This document shows, piece by piece, positions 20,762-28,782 of a DNA stretch of 40,925 nucleotides. This DNA comes from Streptomyces lasiicapitis (GTDB lineage: Bacteria; Actinomycetota; Actinomycetes; Streptomycetales; Streptomycetaceae): assembly GCF_014646335.1 (NCBI RefSeq), contig NZ_BMNG01000023.1:1-40925 (forward strand), written 5' to 3'. The notes beneath the pieces are model-generated. The model searched no databases, was not told the DNA's origin, and worked only from the letters and a program-made list of their open reading frames with translations. Positions within the stretch are counted from its first letter, which is position 1, and each line of letters opens with the position of its first letter. A program made the position numbers and the translations under genes.

Positions 20762-21985
20762 ATGCCGCACGCGCTGCCGCTGACCGGCATCACCGTACTC
20801 AGCCTGGAACAGGCGGTCGCCGCCCCCTTCGCCACCCGTCAGCTCGCGGACCTGGGCGCCCGGGTGATCAAGGTGGAGCGTCCCGGCGGCGGTGACTTCG
20901 CGCGCCGCTACGACACCACCGTGCACGGCGAGTCCAGCTATTTCGTCTGGCTGAACCGCTCCAAGGAGTCCTTGTCCCTGGACGTGAAGTCACCGGCGGG
21001 CCAGGAGATCCTGCGCGAACTCGTCGCCGGCGCCGACGTGTTCGTACAGAACCTCGCGCCGGGCGCGGCCGACCGCCTCGGCCTCGCGGCAGCGGACCTC
21101 CAGGCCCGCCACCCCTCCCTGATCACCTGCGCGATCAGCGGCTACGGCGGCACGGGGCCGTGGGCGGACCGCAAGGCGTACGACATGCTCGTGCAGTGCC
21201 AGACGGGTCTGCTCTCGCTGACCGGCACGCCCGAGGAGTCCGTGCGCGTGGGGATCTCGGTCGCCGACATCGCGGCGGGGATGTACGCCTACAGCGGCAT
21301 CCTGTCGGCGCTGTTCACGCGCGCCACCACCGGCCGCGCGCCCGCCGTGGAGGTGTCCCTCTTCGACGCGCTCGCGGAGTGGATGGGCCAGCCCGCCTAT
21401 TACACGCGGTACGGCGGTACGCAGCCGCCGCGCGTCGGCGCCCGGCACGCCACGGTCGCGCCCTACGGCGTGTTCACCGCGGCCGACGGCAAGGAGGTGC
21501 TGCTCTCCGTGCAGAACGAGCCGGAGTGGGCGGCGCTGTGCGGGACGTTCCTGGGGCGTCCGGAGCTGGTGGCCGACCCGCGCTTCGCCACCGGGTCCGC
21601 GCGGGTCGCGCACCGCGAGGAGCTGGACGCGGTCGTCGCGGACCGGTTCGCGCGGCTCGACGGGGACGAGGCGACGGCGCTGCTCGACGCCGCGAACATC
21701 GCCAACGCGGGCGTCAACACCGTCACCGACTTCCTCACGCACCCCGTCCTCACCGCACGCGACCGCTGGCACGACGTGGGCCTGCCGGGGTCGGCGCCCG
21801 ACGTCCAGGCACTGCTTCCGCCTGCCCAACTGTCGGGCGTGCTCCCGCGCATGGACCCGGTGCCGGGCGCGGGCGAGCACACGGAGAAGATCCTGGCGGA
21901 GCTGGGCCGGAAGGCGGCGGAGATCGAACGGCTGCGGGCGGAGGGCGTGATCGGCGAGCGCGTGGCCGAGGGGCCCGGCGACTGA
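20762..21985 (+). CDS. CaiB/BaiF-type (class III) CoA-transferase
   Basis: The 407-residue protein opens LPLTGITVLSLEQAVAAPFATRQLADLGARVIKVERPGGGD, the family's CoA-binding N-terminus. The catalytic Asp is in KAYDMLVQCQTGL, about residue 142; it forms the acyl-anhydride intermediate with CoA. It also has NRSKESLSLDVKS, SGYGGTGPW and SLFDALAEWMGQP, all family positions. The C-terminal part wraps back in the interlocked dimer. It moves CoA between carboxylic acids. Substrate is unknown; formyl-CoA, mesaconyl-CoA or fatty acids cannot be told apart. It is cotranscribed with the VOC protein. No other acid-activation gene lies nearby. Confidence 0.94.
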   Translation: MPHALPLTGITVLSLEQAVAAPFATRQLADLGARVIKVERPGGGDFARRYDTTVHGESSYFVWLNRSKESLSLDVKSPAGQEILRELVAGADVFVQNLAPGAADRLGLAAADLQARHPSLITCAISGYGGTGPWADRKAYDMLVQCQTGLLSLTGTPEESVRVGISVADIAAGMYAYSGILSALFTRATTGRAPAVEVSLFDALAEWMGQPAYYTRYGGTQPPRVGARHATVAPYGVFTAADGKEVLLSVQNEPEWAALCGTFLGRPELVADPRFATGSARVAHREELDAVVADRFARLDGDEATALLDAANIANAGVNTVTDFLTHPVLTARDRWHDVGLPGSAPDVQALLPPAQLSGVLPRMDPVPGAGEHTEKILAELGRKAAEIERLRAEGVIGERVAEGPGD

Positions 21986-22017
21986 GAGCGCGCTCGGCCG
22001 GGCGCCGCGCCTCCCGA

Positions 22018-22057
22018 TCAGGCGCCGAGCGCCTCGGTCACGCGCCGAGCCCCTCGA
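22018..22057 (-). repeat. 20-nt tandem duplication at the ybaK stop
   Basis: 22018-22037 and 22038-22057 are 17/20 identical (TCASGCGCCGAGCSCCTCGR). The second unit carries the real stop codon of the ybaK-like gene (22038-22040) and the first is an extra, untranslated copy. It resembles, on a small scale, the 31-nt array at 39.9 kb. Confidence 0.6.
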
Positions 22058-22592
22058 TCACCACCGCGTTCGGCAGCCCCGCGAACGCCTTGCCCGGCAC
22101 GATCAGCTTGCCGCGGCGGCTGCCGCTGCCGATGAGGACGTACGGCAGGTCGGCCACGGCGGCGTCCACGAGGATCGGCCAACTGCCGGGCAGGCCGATG
22201 GGGGTGATGCCGCCGTACTCCATGCCGGTCTCACCGACCGCGGTGTCCATGGACGCGAACGACGCCTTGCGGGCGCCGAGTTGGCGGCGTACGACGCCGT
22301 TGACGTCGACGCGGGTCGCGGACAGGACGACGCACGCGGCGAGCGTCGTCTCGCCCGCCCGCTTCCCGGCGACGACGACGCAGTTCGCGGACTGCGCGAG
22401 CAGTTCGGGGCCGTAGTGCTCCACGAACGTGGCGGTGTCGGCCCACTGGGGGTCGGTGTCGACATGGATCAACTCGTCGGCGGGCACGGCCCCGCTCCAG
22501 CCGCGCACGGCGTCGGCCACGGGGGCGACGAGCAGATCGAGGGCTTCCGGGGCGGGGCGGACGACGTCGAAATCACCGAGGGGAGCGCGCAT
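22038..22592 (-). CDS. YbaK/EbsC-family aminoacyl-tRNA deacylase
   Basis: This 184-residue protein is a YbaK domain. SANCVVVAGKRAGETTLAACVVLSATRVDVNGVVRRQLGARKASFAS includes the conserved Lys (RKAS) that is essential in Cys-tRNA(Pro) deacylase, and EYGGITPIGLPGSWPILVD carries the GGxxPxG active-site loop. It would remove mischarged amino acids from tRNA. ATG 22592 is preceded by TACCGT six nt upstream on the same strand, so the mRNA is likely leaderless. It is convergent with the CoA-transferase gene and has no cotranscribed neighbour. Confidence 0.92.
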   Translation of the reverse strand: MRAPLGDFDVVRPAPEALDLLVAPVADAVRGWSGAVPADELIHVDTDPQWADTATFVEHYGPELLAQSANCVVVAGKRAGETTLAACVVLSATRVDVNGVVRRQLGARKASFASMDTAVGETGMEYGGITPIGLPGSWPILVDAAVADLPYVLIGSGSRRGKLIVPGKAFAGLPNAVVIEGLGA

Positions 22593-22598
22593 GCCCGC

Positions 22599-22604
22599 AC
22601 GGTA
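22599..22604 (-). promoter_or_regulatory. -10 box of a leaderless promoter (ybaK-like)
   Basis: Reverse-strand TACCGT ends 6 nt before ATG 22592. No Shine-Dalgarno sequence fits. Confidence 0.55.
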
Positions 22605-22641
22605 ACTCAGGCCGCGGGCGCGCGGGCCACGAGGTGGGCCC

Positions 22642-23226
22642 TCAGTACGCCCCCGCGTGGGCGGGCGGGACCGACACCGCCATCGTCATCTCGACCGGCT
22701 CCGCACCCTTGTTGTGGTACCCGTGCGCCACATTGGCCTCGAACGTCGCCGCCGACCCGGCCGCGACGACGTGCTCCTCGCCGTCCACGACCAGCGTCAG
22801 CTCGCCCGTCCTGACGTGCAGCAGCTCAAGCGTCCCCGGCGGGTGCGCGTCGGAGTCGCTGCCGTCGCCCGGCATCAGGTGCCACGTCCACAGCTCGAAG
22901 GGCCCCCGCGACTCCGTGCCGACGAGGAGGGTCGTGCTGCTGCCCGCGTCCGTGGACCACATCCGCACGGCCTGCTCGGGCGGCACGAGCCGCACATGCG
23001 GCCCCTGTTCGTAGTCGAGCAGGGTGGTGATGCTGACGCCGAGCGCGTCCGCGAGCTTGACCGTGATGCCCACGCTGGGGTTCGTGCGGGCCTGTTCGAT
23101 CTGGATGATCATGCCCCGGCTGACGCCCGCGCGGGCCGCGAGCGCGTCGAGCGTGAAGTTCCGTTCGGTGCGCCAGCGCTTGAGGTTGCGCGCGAGCGAC
23201 TGGGTCAGCTGGTCGAGGTCCGACAC
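22642..23226 (-). CDS. XRE-family regulator with cupin domain
   Basis: This 194-residue protein has an N-terminal HTH (LARNLKRWRTERNFTLDALAARAGVSRGMIIQIEQARTNPSVGITVKLADALGVS) and a C-terminal cupin (about 110-185: GTLELLHVRTGELTLVVDGEEHVVAAGSAATFEANVAHGYHNKG) that probably binds a small ligand. It is divergent from an EamA-type exporter, a common arrangement in which the regulator controls its own transporter. I use GTG 23226 (VSDLDQLTQSLARNL): a perfect TACAAT -10 (23258-23263, reverse) would start transcription near 23251, downstream of the longer ATG at 23259, and a 14-bp palindrome fills the space between. The ATG 23259 start, adding 11 residues, cannot be ruled out. Confidence 0.88.
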   Translation of the reverse strand: MSDLDQLTQSLARNLKRWRTERNFTLDALAARAGVSRGMIIQIEQARTNPSVGITVKLADALGVSITTLLDYEQGPHVRLVPPEQAVRMWSTDAGSSTTLLVGTESRGPFELWTWHLMPGDGSDSDAHPPGTLELLHVRTGELTLVVDGEEHVVAAGSAATFEANVAHGYHNKGAEPVEMTMAVSVPPAHAGAY

Positions 23227-23232
23227 ATTCCG

Positions 23233-23246
23233 TCCAATATATTGGA
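23233..23246. promoter_or_regulatory. Operator-like palindrome TCCAATATATTGGA
   Basis: A perfect 14-bp palindrome, strikingly AT-rich for this genome. It lies between the regulator start (23226) and the exporter promoter (ATGACA 23246-23251, TACGGT 23270-23275), and just downstream of the regulator's TACAAT -10. A site for the adjacent XRE regulator is the simplest reading. Confidence 0.75.
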
Positions 23247-23257
23247 TGACAGAGTTC

Positions 23258-23263
23258 ATTGTA
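23258..23263 (-). promoter_or_regulatory. -10 box TACAAT of the XRE regulator gene
   Basis: A near-perfect -10 on the reverse strand, overlapping the ATG at 23259-23257. This makes the longer start unlikely and places the transcription start near 23251, next to the palindrome. Confidence 0.6.
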
Positions 23264-23329
23264 CTGAACTACGGTGTGGTGCACCCGAGGGTTCCCGAAG
23301 GTTCACCACACTGTACTGCGAGGCACTCC

Positions 23330-24205
23330 ATGTCAGGACTGACAGCGTTGTTCGCCCTGGCCACCAGCCTGATGTGGGGCCTCGCCGACTTCGGCGGCGG
23401 ACTGCTGACCCGACGCATCCCGGCACTGACGGTGGTCGTCGCCTCGCAGTGCGTCGCCGTCGTCGTGCTCGGCGCGGTCGTGGTGGCGACGGGCGCGTGG
23501 AGCGAGTGGGGGCCACAGCTGTGGTTCGCGGTCGGCGCGGGGCTGGTCGGGCCGGTCGCGATGCTGTCCTTCTACAAGGCCCTCGCGCTCGGCCCGATGG
23601 GCGTGGTCTCCCCGCTCGGGTCGCTGGGTGTCGCCGTGCCGGTGGGCGTCGGCCTCTTCCTCGGCGAGCGACCGGGGCTCGCGCAGTTCGCGGGCATCGC
23701 GGTGGCCGTCGCGGGCATCGTCCTGGCGGGCGGTCCCGAGCTGCGCGGCGCCCCGGTGCAGCGGCAGGCGGTGCTGCTCACGCTGCTCGCGGCCTTCGGC
23801 TTCGGCGCGGTCATGGCCCTGATCGCGGAGGCGTCGAGCAGCGTCACCGGCCTGTTCCTCGCGCTGTTCGTGCAGCGCGTGACGAATGTGGCCGCGGGCG
23901 GCACGGCGTTGTACGTGTCCGTGCGGCGCGGCGGCAAGGCGCTCCCCGAGGGCGCGGGTATGGGTGTGATCTGGTCCGCGCTCCCCGCCCTCGCCTTCGT
24001 GGGCCTCGCGGACGTCGCCGCCAACGGCACGTACGCGATCGCGGCCCAGCGCGGCCCCGTCGCCGTCGCCGCGGTGCTCGCCTCGCTCTACCCGGTCGTG
24101 ACGGCACTCGCGGCACGCGGCGTGTTGAAGGAGCGGCTGCGCGGAGTGCAGGCGGCGGGGGCGGGGCTCGCGCTGGTGGGCACGGTACTGCTGGCGACGG
24201 GGTGA
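23330..24205 (+). CDS. EamA-family (DMT) transporter
   Basis: This 291-residue protein has ten predicted membrane helices in two EamA repeats. The first begins LFALATSLMWGLADFGGGLL and contains FYKALALGPMGVVSPLGSLGVAVPVGVGLFLGERPG; the second begins VLLTLLAAFGFGAVMALI and contains AQRGPVAVAAVLASLYPVVTALAARGVLKERL. Members export metabolites or amino acids. It lies divergent to the XRE-cupin regulator, across the palindrome at 23233-23246, and its likely -35/-10 (ATGACA-18-TACGGT) abuts that palindrome. The leader from about 23282 to 23329 is short. The substrate is not identifiable from sequence. Confidence 0.9.
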   Translation: MSGLTALFALATSLMWGLADFGGGLLTRRIPALTVVVASQCVAVVVLGAVVVATGAWSEWGPQLWFAVGAGLVGPVAMLSFYKALALGPMGVVSPLGSLGVAVPVGVGLFLGERPGLAQFAGIAVAVAGIVLAGGPELRGAPVQRQAVLLTLLAAFGFGAVMALIAEASSSVTGLFLALFVQRVTNVAAGGTALYVSVRRGGKALPEGAGMGVIWSALPALAFVGLADVAANGTYAIAAQRGPVAVAAVLASLYPVVTALAARGVLKERLRGVQAAGAGLALVGTVLLATG

Positions 24206-24246
24206 GCGACGTCCTGTCGCGGGCGCGACGAAGTCCGCTGCGGCAC

Positions 24247-24325
24247 GAAGCGCCCCGATAGGGGCGCGGGCCTGTATCGACATGCGGCTCCGCCGCGGGG
24301 CGCGACAAGCCCCCACCGGCCCGCG
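24247..24325. repeat. Streptomyces-type intergenic repeat element
   Basis: CGCCCC-GATA-GGGGCG (24251-24266), then CTGTATCGACATGCGGCTCC, a GCGG/CCGC hairpin, a GCGCGAC word and CCCCCACCGGCCCGCGGG. I recognise this word order from intergenic repeats common in Streptomyces genomes. It sits in the 149-nt convergent gap after the exporter gene and probably serves as a bidirectional terminator. Confidence 0.6.
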
Positions 24326-24354
24326 GGTCTCGCACCGCGCAACCAGCGAAGCAA

Positions 24355-25128
24355 TCAGACGTTCCCCTCAACATCGGCCAATCGCGCGACCTCCCGGTCG
24401 GTCAACTCGCCCAACGCGAGCAATTGTTCCGGCGTGATGCCTTCAGGGATCGGCACCGGCGCGGGCGTCCGCAAAGGCGGCTCCCAGCCCTTCTCCGCGC
24501 ACCACGTCCGCACGACCCGCGCGGGCGCCCCGGCCACCACCGCGTGGTCGGGCACCTCGCCCCGCACCACCGCCCCGGCCGCCACCACCACATTGCGGCC
24601 GAGCCGCGCGCCCGGCAGGATCACGGCCCCGGTGCCGATCCAGCAGCCGGACCCGATCCGCACCGGCTCCATCCGCGGCCACTGCTTGCCGATCGGGGTC
24701 TCGGGGTCGTCGTACGAATGGTTCGTCGAGGTCACGTACACATACGGACCGAAGTAGCAGTCGTCGCCGATGGTCACCGTCGTGTCCGCGATGACATGAC
24801 TGCCGCGGCCGAGGACGACGCCGTCGCCGATGCTCAGGATCGGGTCGGGGCCGAGGTCGAGGTCGGGCATCAACCCGGCCGTCAGCGTGACCTGTTCACC
24901 CACGATGCAGTGCGCGCCGAGCCGGATCCAGGGCGCCCCGAAGATCGTGCCCTGCGGGAACGCCAGCTTCGTGCCCTCGCCGATGGCGCCGAACCGCAGC
25001 CGTCCGGGCCGCCCCGCGGTCACCGCGCCCGTGCGCTGCACCCAGTCCCATCCGGCATGGACGGCGCGCTGCGCCGCGCCGCGCCGCCAGGCGGCCAGCG
25101 ATGAGAACACGTTCTTGTTTCGGGGCAC
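24355..25128 (-). CDS. Left-handed beta-helix acyltransferase (LbetaH, xenobiotic/maltose type)
   Basis: The 257-residue protein has hexapeptide turns (IRLGAHCIVGEQVTLTAG, ILSIGDGVVLGRGSHVIADTTVTIGDDCYFG, VRIGSGCWIGTGAVILPGARLGRNVVVAAGAVV) interrupted by TSTNHSYDDPETPIGKQWPRMEP, the catalytic loop with His. It would acetylate a sugar, antibiotic or other hydroxyl acceptor from acetyl-CoA as a trimer. The last 50 residues are charged and outside the fold. GTG 25128 has TAACGT as -10 six nt upstream, so it is likely leaderless. It is divergent from the gamma carbonic anhydrase gene, a second beta-helix protein. Confidence 0.88.
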   Translation of the reverse strand: MPRNKNVFSSLAAWRRGAAQRAVHAGWDWVQRTGAVTAGRPGRLRFGAIGEGTKLAFPQGTIFGAPWIRLGAHCIVGEQVTLTAGLMPDLDLGPDPILSIGDGVVLGRGSHVIADTTVTIGDDCYFGPYVYVTSTNHSYDDPETPIGKQWPRMEPVRIGSGCWIGTGAVILPGARLGRNVVVAAGAVVRGEVPDHAVVAGAPARVVRTWCAEKGWEPPLRTPAPVPIPEGITPEQLLALGELTDREVARLADVEGNV

Positions 25129-25134
25129 CCGCTC

Positions 25135-25140
25135 ACGTTA
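25135..25140 (-). promoter_or_regulatory. -10 box of a leaderless promoter (LbetaH acyltransferase)
   Basis: Reverse-strand TAACGT ends 6 nt before GTG 25128; no ribosome site fits. Confidence 0.55.
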
Positions 25141-25287
25141 CTCAGCCGGGCCCGCGCCGAGCACACCCACCGGCTGTGATCTTCACCCCACGCGGCGGCG
25201 GCCGTCCCGGTGTCCCGTACGGTTCGCTCAGGCGCGACGACGTACGCATCCCACAAGGCGTACGCACTCATCAAGGGGAGAGAGCCG

Positions 25288-25821
25288 ATGGGTCAGCAGG
25301 CACTCGTCATGGGCTTCGGCGGCAAGGAACCGAAGATCGGCCAGGGGGCCTTCACGGCGCCGACGTCGGTGGTGATCGGCGAGGTGACGCTGAGCGCGGG
25401 CGCGAGCACCTGGTACGGCGCGGTGCTCCGGGCCGACTGCGGGCCGATCGAGGTCGGCGCCGACAGCAACATCCAGGACAACTGCACCCTGCACGTCGAC
25501 CCGGGCTTCCCGATCTCCATCGGCGAGCGCGTCTCGGTCGGCCACAACGCGGTCCTGCACGGCTGCACGGTCGAGGACGACTGCCTGGTCGGGATGGGTG
25601 CCACGGTGCTCAACGGCGCGGTGATCGGCGCCGGTTCGCTCGTCGCCGCGCAGGCCCTTGTGCCGCAGGGCATGGTGGTGCCGCCGGGCTCCCTGGTCGC
25701 GGGCGTGCCCGCGAAGGTCAAGCGGGAGCTCACCGAGGAGGAGCGCGCGGGCATCTCCCTCAACGGCACGCTGTACGTGGAACTGGCGAAGGCCCACCGC
25801 GAGGCGGGGGCCTCCGCCTGA
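25288..25821 (+). CDS. Gamma-class carbonic anhydrase-like protein
   Basis: This 177-residue protein is a left-handed beta-helix. The three metal-binding His residues are at 69 (NCTLHVD), 86 and 91 (GHNAVLHG), spaced as in gamma carbonic anhydrases and PaaY/YrdA proteins. ADSNIQDN supplies the Gln and Asp of the site. It would bind zinc or iron and may hydrate carbon dioxide; many close relatives have little measured activity, so the role is not proven. ATG 25288 follows AAGGGGAGAGAG; the upstream open frame from 25210 has no better start. Its stop is five nt from the end of the convergent peptidase gene. Confidence 0.93.
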   Translation: MGQQALVMGFGGKEPKIGQGAFTAPTSVVIGEVTLSAGASTWYGAVLRADCGPIEVGADSNIQDNCTLHVDPGFPISIGERVSVGHNAVLHGCTVEDDCLVGMGATVLNGAVIGAGSLVAAQALVPQGMVVPPGSLVAGVPAKVKRELTEEERAGISLNGTLYVELAKAHREAGASA

Positions 25822-25825
25822 CCCG

Positions 25826-27400
25826 TCAGCCGTCCCGTTTCACGCAGGTCTGGTCCCTGCCCGGCAGCTTGCCGGTGGCCAGGTAGGAGTTGACCTTCGC
25901 GTCCACGCAGGCGTTGCCGTAGTAGCCGTAGATCCCGTGCCGGTCGGCGCCCTTCAGCGTGATCAGCTTGGAGCTGGGCAGCATGCCGTGCAGTGCCATG
26001 GCGCCCTGGTGGTCCGAGCGCGGGTCACCGGTCGCGGACACGAGCAGCGCCGGGGTGTCGTGCCGCACCTGGGTGGGCTTCTCGCGCGGCCGGTCCCAGA
26101 AGGCGCACGGGCCGATGTTGTTGCTCAGCGGTCCGGTGACGGGGTGGGCGGCGCGGCTGCGCTGGATGTCGCGCCAGTACCGCTCGGGGTCGCGCGGGGC
26201 CGCCTTGTCGCCGCACAGGATGGCCGTCTGCACGCTGCCGTAGTGCGAGTCCTTGCCGGTCGTCATGCTCTCCAGGACCGACTTGAACTCCGCCGAAACG
26301 CGCGTCGGCCGACCGTCCGCCGCCTTGGCCAGGACGGACATCTGCTCGCCGAAGGCCGTCCTCGCCTCGTCGGTGTCGTCGGAGATCCCGATGACCAGCA
26401 GGGTCGGTACGTGGGTGTCGTCGAGCCGGAAGACGTCCGGGGTGGTGCCCAGGGTCAGCCCGCGCCGCGCCGACACGTCGATGGCGTGGTCGAGGGTGGC
26501 GAGCACCTGGGCGCGGGTGCGGCCGAGGCCGTACGTGTCGTGCCGCTTCGCCGCCCAGGTGGCGAACCCGGCGAGAGCGTGCTCGTTCTCGGCCTCGGTG
26601 CCGCGCAGCAGGCGGGGCGAGTAGCGGCGCGGGTCGAGTACGCCGTCGAGGACCACCCGGTCGTGGCGGCCGGGGAACATCTGGGTGTAGACGGTGCCCA
26701 GGTAGCTGCCGTACGAGTAGCCCAGGTACGAGATCTTCTTCTCGCGCAGCGCGCCCCTGATGACGTCCATGTCGCGGGCCGTGTTGCGTGTGGTGACGTG
26801 CGGCAGCACGGGGCCGTTGGTGGCACGGCACTTGGCGGCGAGGTCCTTGTGCAGGGCCACCTGCCGGTCGAAGCCCGCGCGACTCGTCCCGGAGGAGAAG
26901 ATGGACGAGCTCACGGGCCACTTGCAGTCCAGCGGGGTGCTGCGCCCCACGAAGCGCGGGTCGACGCCGACGATGTCGTAGCGCGCGCCGACGCCCTTCA
27001 TCGCCTTGCGGATGTCGGGGCCGTCACCGAGTGAAGTCCCGCCGGGGCCACCGCCGTTGAGCAGCAGCGGGCCGACGCGGTGGCGGGTGTCTGTGGCCTT
27101 GATCCGGGATATGGCGACGGTGATCGTACGGCCGCCGGGGTCGGAGTAGTCGAGCGGCGCGGTCACGCCGGCGCAGCGCGCGCCCGCCTTCTGAAGCGCC
27201 TTGCCCGTTTCGTCGTCCGGGCCGAGGACACAACTGCCCCAGTCCAGGCGCTGGTTGTAGTAGCGGTCGAGGCTCCCCGTCGGGCTCGACGGGTTCGGGC
27301 TCGGGTTCGCCGAGGCCATGGCGGGCACGGCGGTGAAGCAGGCGGCGAGGGCGAGGCCCGCCGCCGAGGTGCGGCGCACGGCGGCGCTGGGAGTGGTCAT
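25826..27400 (-). CDS. Exported alpha/beta-hydrolase, tripeptidyl aminopeptidase type
   Basis: This 524-residue protein has a signal peptide (residues 1-30, AAGLALAACFTAVPAMASA). An N-terminal part with GPLLLNGGGPGGTSLGDGPD (oxyanion HGGPG-like) precedes the nucleophile S229 in GYSYGSYLG. RHDRVVLDGVLDP follows, and the C-terminal TAP-like part has TPALLVSATGDPRSDHQGAMALHGMLPSSKLITLKGADRHGIYG, supplying the Asp and His. Members cleave N-terminal tripeptides or act as prolyl peptidases. The N-terminal GRTITVAISRIKATD strand also fits. The start codon overlaps the stop of the beta-lactamase-fold gene (ATGA), so the two are made together. Confidence 0.92.
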   Translation of the reverse strand: MTTPSAAVRRTSAAGLALAACFTAVPAMASANPSPNPSSPTGSLDRYYNQRLDWGSCVLGPDDETGKALQKAGARCAGVTAPLDYSDPGGRTITVAISRIKATDTRHRVGPLLLNGGGPGGTSLGDGPDIRKAMKGVGARYDIVGVDPRFVGRSTPLDCKWPVSSSIFSSGTSRAGFDRQVALHKDLAAKCRATNGPVLPHVTTRNTARDMDVIRGALREKKISYLGYSYGSYLGTVYTQMFPGRHDRVVLDGVLDPRRYSPRLLRGTEAENEHALAGFATWAAKRHDTYGLGRTRAQVLATLDHAIDVSARRGLTLGTTPDVFRLDDTHVPTLLVIGISDDTDEARTAFGEQMSVLAKAADGRPTRVSAEFKSVLESMTTGKDSHYGSVQTAILCGDKAAPRDPERYWRDIQRSRAAHPVTGPLSNNIGPCAFWDRPREKPTQVRHDTPALLVSATGDPRSDHQGAMALHGMLPSSKLITLKGADRHGIYGYYGNACVDAKVNSYLATGKLPGRDQTCVKRDG

Positions 27401-28695
27401 GGGGTCTCCTTGAGGTGCTGGGTGCGGCCGGGTGCGCAGAGGGCGCTGTCCACGACGGCACGGAAGTCCTGTTCGGCCCGGTCGGTGTCGGGCACCTGGT
27501 TGAGGGCGAGGGAGACGGTGCGGCCGCCGGGGCCGATGGCGCCGAGCGCCCGGTGCCCGCCCGGCACGGTCCCGCCGTGCCCCCACCACATGCCGCCGCA
27601 CTCCAGCGGCGAGGCGATCAGACCGAGCCCGTACCGCGCGCCGGGCCAGAGCCGGTCCGGGTCGGCGGGGACGGTGCGCTTCATCTCCGCGAGCCAGCGC
27701 GCGGGCAGCAGCTTCCCGCCGAACAGCGCGCCGAGGAACCGGTTGACGTCGGCGGGCGTCGAGATCAGCGCGCCGCCCGCGCCCCCGAACGTCACGTTCC
27801 ACTCGGTGCCGTCGACCCTCGGCCCCGGCGTGCCGTCGGGCTTCTCGGACTCGATGAAGTAGCTGCGTGAGTGCGGGCCCTTGATGCGGGTGCGGTCGCC
27901 GGGCCAATAGGTGTCGCGCAGGCCGAGCGGCTCGAGGATCCGTCGGTTCACCTCGGCCTCGACGCCGCGTCCGGTGACCTTCTCGACGATGAGCCCGGCG
28001 ACGGCCGTGTTGGTGGTGGCGTAGTGCCACTTCTTCTCCGGGTGCGGCATCTTGAGCGCGGCGGCGATCAGTTCGCGGGGCTCGAAGTGGCGGAAGCGCC
28101 ACTCGTTCACGGGCCGGTCGGCGATGCCTTCGACGTAGTCGGGAAGTCCGCTGGTGTGCTGGAGCAGTTCCCGCACGGTGATGGTGCGGCCGTCGTAGCC
28201 GTTGCCCCGGATCAGCCCCGGCAGGTGGTGCTCCACCGGGTCGTCGAGCCCGATCCTGCCCTGCGCGGCGAGCTGCAGGACGACGGTGGCGGTGAAGGTC
28301 TTGCTGACGCTGCCGATGCGCAGCCGGTCCTTCGCGGCCATGGGGCGGCCGGTGTCCAGGTCGGCGACTCCGCGTGCGGCGGACCAGCGGCCGCAGCGGG
28401 CGTCGGCCACTTCGGCGGCGGCACCGGGGATGCCGTGGCGGCGGACGAGGACGTCGAGGGAGTCGGTCACCGCGCCGCGCGCCGCGTCGCAGGCGGCGGG
28501 GGCGACGGGGCGGGGCGGTGTGCCCGGCCGGGACGCCGTGTCCGCCGCTGCCGCCACGGGGGCGAGGCACGTCAGCGCCGCCGCCGACGCCACGGCAAGG
28601 ACGGCCGCGCGGCGTGCCCGTCGGGGCCTTGCCGGGAGGGGCCTCGCCAGGAGGGATAAGGGGAATCTGTCGTCGATGCGTCGTACATAGGTCAT
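27397..28695 (-). CDS. Exported serine hydrolase, beta-lactamase/D-Ala carboxypeptidase fold
   Basis: The 432-residue protein has a basic leader and a hydrophobic core (AAVLAVASAAALTCLAPVAA, residues 30-50), then the SxxK nucleophile S129-V-S-K132, YATTN for the Tyr-x-Asn, and GHGG in place of KTG. This is the class C/EstB/DD-carboxypeptidase-like fold, so it may act on D-amino acid peptides or esters. ATG 28695 (MTYVRRIDDR) is chosen because TAGCGT lies eight nt before it, giving a leaderless start. The stop overlaps the peptidase start by ATGA. Together they form an exported hydrolase pair. A true beta-lactamase role is not supported. Confidence 0.88.
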   Translation of the reverse strand: MTYVRRIDDRFPLSLLARPLPARPRRARRAAVLAVASAAALTCLAPVAAAADTASRPGTPPRPVAPAACDAARGAVTDSLDVLVRRHGIPGAAAEVADARCGRWSAARGVADLDTGRPMAAKDRLRIGSVSKTFTATVVLQLAAQGRIGLDDPVEHHLPGLIRGNGYDGRTITVRELLQHTSGLPDYVEGIADRPVNEWRFRHFEPRELIAAALKMPHPEKKWHYATTNTAVAGLIVEKVTGRGVEAEVNRRILEPLGLRDTYWPGDRTRIKGPHSRSYFIESEKPDGTPGPRVDGTEWNVTFGGAGGALISTPADVNRFLGALFGGKLLPARWLAEMKRTVPADPDRLWPGARYGLGLIASPLECGGMWWGHGGTVPGGHRALGAIGPGGRTVSLALNQVPDTDRAEQDFRAVVDSALCAPGRTQHLKETP

Positions 28696-28703
28696 GTCGT
28701 ACG

Positions 28704-28709
28704 ACGCTA
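28704..28709 (-). promoter_or_regulatory. -10 box of a leaderless promoter (beta-lactamase-fold gene)
   Basis: Reverse-strand TAGCGT ends 8 nt before ATG 28695, with no ribosome-binding sequence between. Confidence 0.55.
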
Positions 28710-28782
28710 GAGACACAAGGCCCCGCACTCACTGGAGCACGCACCCGGATCGCCCTACCGCAAAACCCCACCATCCCCACGC

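Noticed and set aside
23227..23259. ATG 23259 as start of the XRE regulator
   Set aside because: It overlaps a TACAAT -10 box and would translate the palindrome; GTG 23226 is better, though not proven.
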